From Alphaproteobacteria bacterium MarineAlpha3_Bin3 (GTDB lineage Bacteria > Pseudomonadota > Alphaproteobacteria > Rhodospirillales > Casp-alpha2): 8,109 bases of DNA. The stretch lies in the NCBI GenBank assembly GCA_002938075.1, contig PTLK01000078.1, forward strand, positions 1 to 8,109. The letters run 5' to 3'. Made by a program: the position numbers and the translations under genes. A model generated the notes under the pieces. The model had not been told where the DNA came from. It saw only the letters and a list, made by a program, of their open reading frames with translations, and made no database searches. This document shows, piece by piece, positions 1 to 8,109 of the stretch; within the stretch, counting starts at the first letter, position 1; every line of letters begins with the position of its first letter.

Positions 1-1077
1 ATCGGCTTGGCGTTGCCCGGGTCCGCCGGCACGCCCGCGGTCTATGAATCCCGGGACCAATACGCCAAGGCCTCGGGCGAGGCGGTGATGGCGCTGCTGG
101 CCCGGAACATCCGGCCCCGCGACATCGTCACCAGAAAGGCGCTGGAAAACGCCGCCGTCGTCGTCGCCGCCACCGGCGGGTCGACAAACGGCGGCCTGCA
201 CTTGCCGGCGATCGCCAACGAAGCGGGAATCGACTTCGACCTTTTGGAGGTATGCGAAATTTTCAAGAAAACGCCCTACATCGCCGACCTCAAGCCGAGC
301 GGCAAGTACGTGGCCAAGGACATGCACGAAGCCGGCGGCATGCCGGTATTGATGAAGACGCTGCTGGACGGCGGCTTCCTTCATGGAGACTGCATGACCG
401 TCACCGGCAAGACCATCGCCGAGAACCTGGCCGACGTGGAATTCCGCGAAGACCAGGACGTGATCCGGCCGGTGACCAATCCTTTGTCGCCGACCGGCGG
501 CGTCGTCGGCCTGACCGGCAACCTGGCGCCGGACGGGGCCATCGTCAAAGTCGCCGGCATGAAGGGCCTTCAACACACCGGACCGGCTCGGGTGTTCGAA
601 AGCGAAGAGGAATGTTTCGAGGCCGTGCTCAAGAAGGATTACGCCGAAGGCGACGTGCTGATCATCCGCAACGAAGGCCCCCGCGGCGGCCCCGGCATGC
701 GCGAGATGCTGTCGACAACGGCGACCATATACGGACAAGGCATGGGCGATAAGGTGGCGTTGATCACCGATGGGCGTTTTTCCGGCGCCACCCGTGGCTT
801 TTGCATCGGCCACGTCAGCCCCGAGGCCGCCACCGGCGGGCCCATCGGCCTGTTGAAGGACGGCGACATCATCACCATCGACGCCGAGGCCGGCACCATA
901 GAAGTCGACATCTCTGACGACGAATTGGCCGAGCGAAAGAAGACTTGGAAACCGCACCAGAACGATTATCAGTCCGGCGCTCTTTGGCGTTACGCGCAAA
1001 CGGTCGGCGAAGCCCGCCACGGCGCCGTCACCCATCCCGGCGCCCAAGGCGAAGCGCACGTCTACGCGGATATCTAG
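1..1077 (+). CDS. ilvD: Dihydroxy-acid dehydratase, C-terminal part (5' end outside window)
   Basis: This enzyme dehydrates 2,3-dihydroxy-isovalerate and 2,3-dihydroxy-3-methylvalerate to the 2-keto acids in valine, leucine and isoleucine synthesis. It is cytoplasmic and uses an Fe-S cluster plus Mg2+. The frame is open from the first base (Ile-Gly-Leu-Ala-Leu-Pro-Gly), so about 358 residues are present of a family length of roughly 560-615. The Fe-S cysteine motifs (CDK and GSCGGMYTA) lie upstream of the window. Visible family marks are ATGGSTNGGLHL (about residues 57-68 from the edge), GGMPVLMK, the GPRGGPGMREM segment, and the IlvD/Edd signature LITDGRFSGATRGFCIGHVSPEA. In that signature Ser261 (edge numbering) matches the proposed catalytic base. 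GRFSGATRG favours IlvD over sugar-acid dehydratases of the same superfamily, and the end (THPGAQGEAHVYADI) is typical of IlvD. The ATG-less left end is a window cut, not a truncation. Identification is very secure. Confidence 0.96.
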   Translation: MGLALPGSAGTPAVYESRDQYAKASGEAVMALLARNIRPRDIVTRKALENAAVVVAATGGSTNGGLHLPAIANEAGIDFDLLEVCEIFKKTPYIADLKPSGKYVAKDMHEAGGMPVLMKTLLDGGFLHGDCMTVTGKTIAENLADVEFREDQDVIRPVTNPLSPTGGVVGLTGNLAPDGAIVKVAGMKGLQHTGPARVFESEEECFEAVLKKDYAEGDVLIIRNEGPRGGPGMREMLSTTATIYGQGMGDKVALITDGRFSGATRGFCIGHVSPEAATGGPIGLLKDGDIITIDAEAGTIEVDISDDELAERKKTWKPHQNDYQSGALWRYAQTVGEARHGAVTHPGAQGEAHVYADI

Positions 1078-1093
1078 GCTAAACAGAGAGCCT

Positions 1094-1103
1094 GGGGAGG
1101 GGA
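1094..1103 (+). promoter_or_regulatory. Strong Shine-Dalgarno site of the PilZ gene
   Basis: A purine run (GGGGAGGGGA) ends five bases before the ATG at 1109. It is the clearest ribosome binding site on the plus strand in this window and fixes the start of the 101-residue PilZ protein. It suggests independent, efficient initiation rather than pure coupling to ilvD, whose stop codon is 31 bases upstream of the ATG. No separate promoter is recognisable in the 31-base gap. Confidence 0.7.
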
Positions 1104-1108
1104 CTTCC

Positions 1109-1414
1109 ATGAGCGAACCGACCAACCCCACCGACGACCGGAAATTCGACCGCAAGGACGTTCTTTTCGCCGCCAGCCTTCAGGTCGGGGACAAGGCCCA
1201 CGACTGCGAGATCATCAATATTTCGTTCGGCGGCGCCCAGTTGCATCTTGGCCGGGCGTTGAAGTCGGGCAAAAAGGCGGTCCTCGAAATCGATCCCTTC
1301 GGGTCGTTCGACACGGAAATCCGCTGGAGCGCCGACGGCGAAGTCGGCATCAAATTCAACGACGACCCGGCCAAGGTGGCGGAACTCGTCATGGCCATCG
1401 CCACCTACGCCTGA
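1109..1414 (+). CDS. Stand-alone PilZ domain protein (putative c-di-GMP receptor)
   Basis: The product is a small (101 aa) soluble protein made almost entirely of one PilZ domain. The two hallmark c-di-GMP motifs are present: RxxxR as RKFDR (residues 11-15) and [D/N]xSxxG as NISFGG (about residues 37-42), spaced as usual for the family. A GVGIKF-like end-of-barrel strand is seen as GEVGIKF, before a short C-terminal helix. With both motifs intact, c-di-GMP binding is a reasonable expectation. The output is unknown, because no effector domain is fused and no flagellar, cellulose or diguanylate cyclase gene is in view. It sits between ilvD (31 bases upstream) and a class-V PLP enzyme gene (20 bases downstream), all on the same strand. 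The ATG is supported by a strong purine-rich site. The fold assignment is confident; the partner and the process controlled are not known. Confidence 0.88.
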   Translation: MSEPTNPTDDRKFDRKDVLFAASLQVGDKAHDCEIINISFGGAQLHLGRALKSGKKAVLEIDPFGSFDTEIRWSADGEVGIKFNDDPAKVAELVMAIATYA

Positions 1415-1434
1415 ACGGCCCGGGTCCCGTTTCC

Positions 1435-2664
1435 TTGCCCTCCCCTTTGGACCTGGACTTCATCCGCGGGCTTTATCCCTCCCGTTGCTGGGACTGGGCC
1501 TTTTTCGAGAACGCCGGCGGTTCCTTCGTGCCCGAAAGCGTCGTCAACCGCGTCACCCAATACATGCGCGAAACCCAGGTCCAGCCCGGCGCCGGTTACG
1601 AAGCCTCAGCCAAGGCGGGGGAGCGCATGGCCACCGGCCAGCGCCTGATGGCCGAGATGGTGGGCGCCCGTGTGGAAGAGGTCATCATCGGCCCGTCGAC
1701 GACCATGAACGTCTATGTCCTGGCCAATGCCCTTGCTGGGGTGCTCAAACCCGGCGACGAGATCATCGTCACCAACCTCGACCACGAGGCCAACATCGGC
1801 GCCTGGCGGCGGCTGGCGGACAGGGGATTTACCGTCCGCGAATGGTCGCTGAACCCGGAAACGGAGGCGTTGGAGAACGACACCCTCAAGGGGCTGTTAA
1901 GCGATAAAACCCGGTTGGTGTGTTGCAGCCACTGTTCCAACGTATTGGGCGCCATCAACGACATCGCCGCCATTACCCGGACGGTCCACGACGCCGGCGC
2001 CATGGTCTGCATCGACGGCGTCGCCTATGCGCCTCACCGGGCGCTGGACGTGAAGGCGCTCGACGTCGATTTCTACCTTCTCAGCCTTTATAAGCTCTAT
2101 GGGCCGCACGTGTCGCTGTTGTACGCCAAGAAGGAGCACCTCGAGGGCCTGCCCGGCCAGAACCATTTCTTCCTCGATGACCAAATGCCGCTGAAAATGA
2201 ACCCCGGCGGCCCCAACCACGAATTCACCGCAGCCTTGGTTGGAGTCGCCGATTATTTCGAGGCCCTCGCTACCCATCACCTGGACGAACCGCCGAACAC
2301 GTTTCAAGGCCGTATCGAGGCGGTCTTCGGGCTCATTGCCGACCACGAACAGGCCCTGGCCATGCGGTTCGCCGATTTCCTGGCTTCGAAACCGAATGTG
2401 CGTTGGCTGGGGCCGAAAACCGGCGCCGCAGCCGAGCGCACGCCGACGTTTTCCTTTGCCGTCAAGGGCCGCCCGGCGGCCGAAATCCCGGCGCTGCTAG
2501 AACCCGCCAAGATTGCCATCGGCCAGGGGCATTTCTACGCCCCGAGACTGCTCGACGCCTTGGGGCTGCCCTCAACCGAAGGCGTCGTCCGCGCCTCGAT
2601 GGTGCATTACAATACGATGGAAGAGGTCGAGCGGCTGATCGAAGGGTTGGACCAGGCGATTTAA
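1435..2664 (+). CDS. Class-V aminotransferase fold PLP enzyme, cysteine-desulfurase-like (VC1184-type subfamily)
   Basis: The product is a fold-type I PLP enzyme of 409 aa. Visible landmarks are the N-terminal FENAGGSFVPE substrate loop (residues 24-34), PSTTMN phosphate loop (87-92), DHEAN with His117 stacking on the ring (116-120), Asp194 in CIDGVAYAPHR pairing with the pyridine nitrogen, Lys220 in SLYKLYGPH as the Schiff-base lysine, and Arg386 in VRASMVHYN for the substrate carboxylate. The YAPHR...SLYKLYGPH pattern resembles the subfamily usually named 'cysteine desulfurase-like, VC1184 type'. The loop holding the catalytic Cys of SufS/NifS reads GQGHFYAP (363-370), with Tyr where Cys is expected, so true desulfurase activity is doubtful. 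The substrate is unknown. The start is TTG: the frame has no ATG, GTG or TTG between the ilvD stop and 1435, and the next ATG (1564) would remove the FENAGGS loop. A second TTG at 1447 is possible. The ribosome site is weak, so coupling to the PilZ gene is likely. Confidence 0.86.
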   Translation: MPSPLDLDFIRGLYPSRCWDWAFFENAGGSFVPESVVNRVTQYMRETQVQPGAGYEASAKAGERMATGQRLMAEMVGARVEEVIIGPSTTMNVYVLANALAGVLKPGDEIIVTNLDHEANIGAWRRLADRGFTVREWSLNPETEALENDTLKGLLSDKTRLVCCSHCSNVLGAINDIAAITRTVHDAGAMVCIDGVAYAPHRALDVKALDVDFYLLSLYKLYGPHVSLLYAKKEHLEGLPGQNHFFLDDQMPLKMNPGGPNHEFTAALVGVADYFEALATHHLDEPPNTFQGRIEAVFGLIADHEQALAMRFADFLASKPNVRWLGPKTGAAAERTPTFSFAVKGRPAAEIPALLEPAKIAIGQGHFYAPRLLDALGLPSTEGVVRASMVHYNTMEEVERLIEGLDQAI

Positions 2665-2666
2665 GG

Positions 2667-3209
2667 TCAGCCCCCGGCCGCCATTTTAGCTACCTTGGCG
2701 GCTTCCTTGACCTTTTTCATGAGCTTCTTTTCTTCTTTTTCGAGGTCGTGCTCGAGGCGCTTGATGCGGCGGTTCAGGCTCTCGACCCGGGCCAGGGATT
2801 TGCGCCGCTTGTTGGCCTGGCGGTTGAGCCGCCATTTGCGGAACCGCCACTCCCCGGCCACCCCCATCAGGAACAGCCCGGCCAGCCCGACGACGATGGC
2901 ACCGGGCAGATAGGCGACCTTGTGCAGGCTTACGGCGGTGCCCCAGAATCCGATCGTCACCAGGGAGGCGGCGAAGGTAAACAACAGCCTTTTGGTGACC
3001 ACGTCGTCCTTTTGCTGGTCCAACTCGGCCTCGGCGATGGCAATGGCGATTTCCGTCTTCGCCATCGCCTGCCAGATTTTGAACGACATGCCCTCGTCGA
3101 AGGTGCGGCCCTCGCGGATGAACTGCTCCAGACGCAGGATGACGTATTCGGCGCGCTCTTCCGCGCTGGGATTATCGGTCAATTCAGGGACTTCGAATTC
3201 TTCGCTCAT
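2667..3209 (-). CDS. Unrecognised two-TM membrane protein with basic coiled-coil tail
   Basis: I do not recognise a family for this 180-residue protein. It has an acidic, helical N-terminal region (1-70: MSEEFEVPELTDNPSAEERA, then amphipathic helices), two hydrophobic segments at about 75-94 and 99-119 separated by a short HKVAYLPG turn, and a strongly basic helical tail (120-180). The tail has a leucine-spaced coiled coil at about 138-170 (ARVESLNRRIKRLEHDLEKE). Arg/Lys flanks on the outer ends of the TM hairpin suggest both termini face the cytoplasm. There is no signal peptide. The ATG at 3207-3209 is supported by GGAAGG (plus-strand 3219-3224) nine bases upstream. It is the last gene of the minus-strand set, 49 bases after the amidohydrolase gene. 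Consistent codon use and a good ribosome site argue for a real gene. A role in the envelope is only an inference from topology and neighbours. Confidence 0.8.
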   Translation of the reverse strand: MSEEFEVPELTDNPSAEERAEYVILRLEQFIREGRTFDEGMSFKIWQAMAKTEIAIAIAEAELDQQKDDVVTKRLLFTFAASLVTIGFWGTAVSLHKVAYLPGAIVVGLAGLFLMGVAGEWRFRKWRLNRQANKRRKSLARVESLNRRIKRLEHDLEKEEKKLMKKVKEAAKVAKMAAGG

Positions 3210-3258
3210 GGGCTAATACCTTCCGCCCGGCCATGATACCAAGGAACGGCGGCTTGCC

Positions 3259-4086
3259 CTAGCGGCCGGGCTGTAAGAGCCTTTCGGCGTTCTTGTGGGC
3301 GATCTTTTCGGCCACCTCGGGCGGCAGCTTCGCCAGCCACCGCCGATGTTCGCCGATCAAGCCCCGATATTCGTGCCAGCGGTCGACGGCCCAGGTGTCG
3401 GTGCCGATCATCAACCTGTCGGCGTGGCGAACCAGGACCTTTCGCCAACCGGGATCGATCTCGCCGCCGGGCATGATGTCTTGGGCCCGGTACGACAGTT
3501 CGGCCCACAGGTTCGGGTATCGATTAAGCATCTTGCCGACCACGGAGGCGGGTTCGGAAAAGCCGGCATGGGCCCAGAGGATTGTCAAATCGGGCTTTTT
3601 GGCGAACAGCGCCCTGACGACCCAGGCCTCCGTGTGCGGCTGCAGGATAAGGCCATGTTCTTCCATCATGGCAAAAAAACGTACCATTTGGGGTGTTTGC
3701 AGGTTTTCCGGGCCATAGAGATGGACCTCGCCGAATACCCGGTGACGACCGGATCTTAAGCGTTTTTCGCTATAGGGGACCAACTCGGCTTTTTCATACC
3801 AACGGCCCAGGTCGTTGGATTCCCGGTAGGGGCGGAACCCGCCAATCACGCGATCCGGGGCTGCCTTGATGAGTTTTTGCGTACCCTCGTCGGGGGTGGA
3901 CGAAACCAAGGCCCCGATGATGTCCAATTTTTTCATCATTTTCACCACGTCTTCGGGCGAAAGGACCTCCCAGGCGCTTTGGGAATAATGCATGTGGGCG
4001 TCGAAGATCGGCAGTTCCCCGGCCGCGGCCGGCCCGGGGGCGGATGCCAGAAACAATAAAACCCAAAAAAAGGCGAACGCTTTCAT
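3259..4086 (-). CDS. Exported metal-dependent amidohydrolase (amidohydrolase-2 / TIM-barrel type)
   Basis: The product is a 275-residue TIM-barrel metal hydrolase with a signal peptide. Residues 1-22 form a classic export signal: MK, a hydrophobic core FAFFWVLLFLA, then GPAAA with a likely signal peptidase I cut after Ala22. The mature part opens with PIFDAHMHYS, the DxHxH metal motif of the superfamily (His31, His33). Further ligands match the usual strand order: Glu120 (FGEVHLYG), His151 (LQPHTEA), His173 (WAHAGFSEP) and Asp230 (MIGTDTW). The end, KIAHKNAERLLQPGR, is typical of amidohydrolase-2 proteins. The substrate is unknown; relatives hydrolyse lactones or amides or decarboxylate acids. 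The frame is open up to an ATG at 4206, but that start lies inside mscS and would bury the signal peptide 40 residues in, so ATG 4084-4086 is chosen. It is 14 bases after the mscS stop with only a weak ribosome site, suggesting translational coupling. A periplasmic location is inferred from the signal. Confidence 0.87.
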   Translation of the reverse strand: MKAFAFFWVLLFLASAPGPAAAGELPIFDAHMHYSQSAWEVLSPEDVVKMMKKLDIIGALVSSTPDEGTQKLIKAAPDRVIGGFRPYRESNDLGRWYEKAELVPYSEKRLRSGRHRVFGEVHLYGPENLQTPQMVRFFAMMEEHGLILQPHTEAWVVRALFAKKPDLTILWAHAGFSEPASVVGKMLNRYPNLWAELSYRAQDIMPGGEIDPGWRKVLVRHADRLMIGTDTWAVDRWHEYRGLIGEHRRWLAKLPPEVAEKIAHKNAERLLQPGR

Positions 4087-4100
4087 CGCCGTCAAGAATG

Positions 4101-4934
4101 CTATCCAGGCAGGTCGCCGGAAACGATGTGGATGTCGCGCTGCGGGAACGGAATCGAGTATCCCGCCACTTCGAACTCGACCTTGATGGCCTTTTTGAGG
4201 TCCCAAACCGCGGCCCAGAAATCCTCGGCCCGGGTCCAGGCCCTGAGATTAATGATCACGGCGCTGTCGCCCAGTTCCTCGACCACGGCCAGGGGTTCCG
4301 GGTCGTCCAATATGCGCTCGTCGCCGGTCAACAGCCCCATCAATAGGTCCGTGGCGCCGTTGACGTCGTCGCCGTAACTGATGCCGACGGTGATATCGAA
4401 CCGCCGCGTCGGGTTGCGGGAAAAGTTTGTGATCGGGCTTTCCCAGATAATCTTGTTGGGAACGATCAGGCAAAGACCCTTGCGGGTCTTGATTTCGGTA
4501 TTGAACAGGCCGATTTCGACCACCGTGCCGGCGATGCCGCCGGCGTCGACGTAATCGCCGATGTTGAACGGCCTGAGGAACAGCAGCATCACCCCGGAAG
4601 CGACGTTGGCCAGCGTGCCCTGCAGCGCCAAACCGATAGCCAGGCCGGCGGCGCCGAGGACGGCGATGACCGATGTCGTCTGCACCCCGAACTGGCTGAG
4701 AACCGCGACCAGGACGAAGGCCATGATCACGTACCAGACCAGCTTGGCCAGGAATGGCTTCAGGGTTTCGTCCATCCGGGGCACGCGTTCCAGCGCATGC
4801 CGGACGCCGCGGCGAGCCCAGCCGGCGACGGTCCAGCCGATGATCAGCAGAACGATGGCGCCGACGATGTCGACCCCGTATTCGATGGTGATGGCGACGA
4901 CCCCTTCTATGATTTCCTGAGTCTGCTTATCCAT
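4101..4934 (-). CDS. mscS: Small-conductance mechanosensitive channel, MscS family
   Basis: The product is an inner-membrane channel that opens on membrane tension during hypo-osmotic shock and releases solutes. At 277 aa it matches the short, E. coli MscS-like class (286 aa) and has no extra N-terminal helices. TM1 is at about 20-41, TM2 at 62-82, and the pore-lining TM3 at about 87-120. TM3 reads QTTSVIAVLGAAGLAIGLAL then QGTLANVASGVML, nearly the E. coli sequence. Leu104 and Leu108 correspond to the hydrophobic gate leucines (E. coli L105/L109), and Gly114 to the helix kink. The cytoplasmic beta domain has LRPFNIGDYVD, GTVVEIGLFNTEIKT, VPNKII and NFSRNPTRR, and the end contains FPFPQ-like IPFPQRDIHI. 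It lies 23 bases downstream of valS and 14 upstream of the amidohydrolase gene. The ATG has GGGGA and AGGA just upstream. The family call is secure; conductance class is inferred from length. Confidence 0.94.
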   Translation of the reverse strand: MDKQTQEIIEGVVAITIEYGVDIVGAIVLLIIGWTVAGWARRGVRHALERVPRMDETLKPFLAKLVWYVIMAFVLVAVLSQFGVQTTSVIAVLGAAGLAIGLALQGTLANVASGVMLLFLRPFNIGDYVDAGGIAGTVVEIGLFNTEIKTRKGLCLIVPNKIIWESPITNFSRNPTRRFDITVGISYGDDVNGATDLLMGLLTGDERILDDPEPLAVVEELGDSAVIINLRAWTRAEDFWAAVWDLKKAIKVEFEVAGYSIPFPQRDIHIVSGDLPG

Positions 4935-4957
4935 GGTTCCTGGTTCCCCGGGTTATC

Positions 4958-7615
<2,658 letters not shown>

Positions 7616-7651
7616 GGCTGGTGGGCCTTCTTTATGTCATGGATCGGGAGA

Positions 7652-7681
7652 GTTAACGCCGCCCTCGCGGCGCAATTTAAC
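7652..7681. repeat. Imperfect inverted repeat in the popZ-valS gap
   Basis: In the 102-base gap between the popZ stop and the valS start, the arms CGCCGC (7657-7662) and GCGGCG (7667-7672) form a 6-bp perfect GC stem with a CCTC loop. The outer arms GTTAA (7652-7656) and TTAAC (7677-7681) also pair, separated from the inner stem by a 4-base bulge on one side (CAAT, 7673-7676). On the minus strand the stem is followed by GTTAACTCT, only a poor T-run, so it is at best a weak terminator or an attenuating hairpin ahead of valS. It could equally be a protein-binding palindrome. No T-box features (specifier loop or TGGNACC-type antiterminator) are visible. No promoter in the gap is convincing enough to call. 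Confidence 0.4.
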
Positions 7682-7717
7682 CGGGCGGCGCGGGAGTTTC
7701 TAGAGCCAAATTAAGGT

Positions 7718-8109
7718 CTAATCGGAAAGTCCTTCGGCCCGGTTGATCATGATGTCGATTTCCTTCTTCACCAGGCGCTCGATCAGGTAAGGAAGATTGC
7801 GGTCCAGCCATTCCCTGAGCAGGGGCTTGAGCATTTCACGCACCATGCCTTCCAGGGTCATGTTCTGGCCCGCTTCGTCGATGGCAACGTCGCGGCGGTT
7901 CAGAATCGCCCTCGCCAGTTCCGCCAGAACGTCGGTCGAGGCACTGATTGTCGACCTTGAAATAATGTTCGAGGTTACCATTTCCGGAGTCAGCTGAAGC
8001 ACGTCCTCCATCGGTGCCGGCATGGGCGGCGGTGGCGGTGGTGCCGGTTCGGGTGTCGGTGCCGGCTCGGGCTCGGGCTCGGGTGCCGGCTCGATTTCGG
8101 GTTCCGGCT
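7718..8109 (-). CDS. popZ: PopZ / DUF2497-type polar organizing protein, C-terminal part (5' end outside window)
   Basis: The frame is open to the window edge, giving the last 129 residues. PopZ-family proteins self-assemble into a polar matrix that anchors chromosome centromeres and recruits cell-cycle proteins in Alphaproteobacteria. Two parts are visible. The first is a Pro-Glu-Ala tract (residues 1-32 from the edge, PEPEIEPAPEPEPEPAPTPE then a run of six prolines), matching the acidic, proline-rich linker of PopZ. The second is the conserved helical C-terminus (about 36-129), with LTLEGMVREML-like QNMTLEGMVREMLKPLLREW (81-100) and LDRNLPYLIERLVKKEIDIM (101-120), the oligomerization helices of the family. 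An internal ATG at 8023 lies within the Pro-rich tract and is not the likely start. The synteny with valS agrees with alphaproteobacterial genomes. The family assignment is strong; the function as the polar organizer in this organism is inferred. Confidence 0.88.
   Translation of the reverse strand, partial: PEPEIEPAPEPEPEPAPTPEPAPPPPPPMPAPMEDVLQLTPEMVTSNIISRSTISASTDVLAELARAILNRRDVAIDEAGQNMTLEGMVREMLKPLLREWLDRNLPYLIERLVKKEIDIMINRAEGLSD
8022..8109 (-). repeat. Low-complexity Pro-Glu/Ala-coding repeat tract within popZ
   Basis: On the plus strand the hexamer GCTCGG is repeated three times in tandem (8065-8082). An 11-base unit, GTGCCGG(C/T)TCG, occurs at 8041-8051, 8059-8069 and 8083-8093. These encode alternating Glu-Pro and Ala-Pro on the minus strand. 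The hexamer period preserves the reading frame, so slippage would change linker length without breaking the gene. The tract continues to the right edge of the window, so its full extent is not known. Confidence 0.75.

Noticed and set aside
252..752. Arg-rich open frame within ilvD
   Set aside because: It is a shifted frame of a strongly conserved gene, with Arg/Gly/Pro-rich composition typical of out-of-frame translation of GC-rich DNA.
2403..3236. Plus-strand 277-codon open frame spanning the convergent junction
   Set aside because: It overlaps the end of the PLP enzyme out of frame and is antisense to the two-TM protein gene. Its low-complexity Phe/Leu stretch is the reverse of the Lys/Glu coiled coil. 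No ribosome site or domain supports it.
4087..4206. N-terminal 40-residue extension of the amidohydrolase (ATG at 4206)
   Set aside because: It lies within the mscS coding region, reads as Arg/Gly-rich out-of-frame sequence, and would place a clean signal peptide in the interior. The start at 4086 explains the protein better.
7616..7717. T-box or other valine-responsive leader ahead of valS
   Set aside because: The gap is only 102 bases and shows no T-box consensus, specifier loop or leader peptide with valine codons. T-boxes are also not expected in Proteobacteria.
7616..7717. Sigma-70-like promoter for valS (TTGCGC with a CATAAA-like -10)
   Set aside because: The match to consensus is weak in both boxes and overlaps the inverted repeat. 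It is not better than chance in this composition.

Overview
The window looks like a chromosomal housekeeping region of an alphaproteobacterium. It is GC-rich and densely coded, with intergenic gaps of 2 to about 100 bases. The strongest taxonomic clue is the right end: a PopZ/DUF2497-type polar organizer C-terminus lies directly upstream of valS on the same strand, a neighbourhood I associate with Alphaproteobacteria. I would guess a Rhodospirillales-like or related environmental lineage, but gene order and composition alone cannot settle this.

Layout, plus strand (1-2664): the C-terminal ~360 residues of dihydroxy-acid dehydratase (ilvD, cut by the left edge), then a 101-residue stand-alone PilZ domain protein, then a 409-residue class-V PLP enzyme that resembles cysteine desulfurases but lacks their catalytic cysteine. 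The last gene starts at TTG. The three genes are spaced by 31 and 20 bases and could be co-transcribed.

Layout, minus strand (8109 down to 2667): the popZ C-terminus (cut by the right edge), valS, an MscS-type mechanosensitive channel gene, a gene for an exported metal-dependent amidohydrolase, and a gene for an unrecognised 180-residue protein with two membrane segments and a basic coiled-coil tail. Gaps are 102, 23, 14 and 49 bases, which suggests a valS-led operon in which three envelope-associated genes trail a tRNA synthetase. The two gene sets converge at 2664/2667 with only two bases between stop codons.

No tRNA or rRNA gene, insertion sequence, CRISPR array, phage gene or clear attachment site is visible. 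Most of the region is conventional. The points most worth a second look are the PilZ/class-V-enzyme pair behind ilvD, the exported amidohydrolase next to mscS, the orphan membrane coiled-coil protein, and the Pro-Glu repeat tract of the PopZ homologue. I found no convincing new system, and the operon-based functional links are hypotheses.
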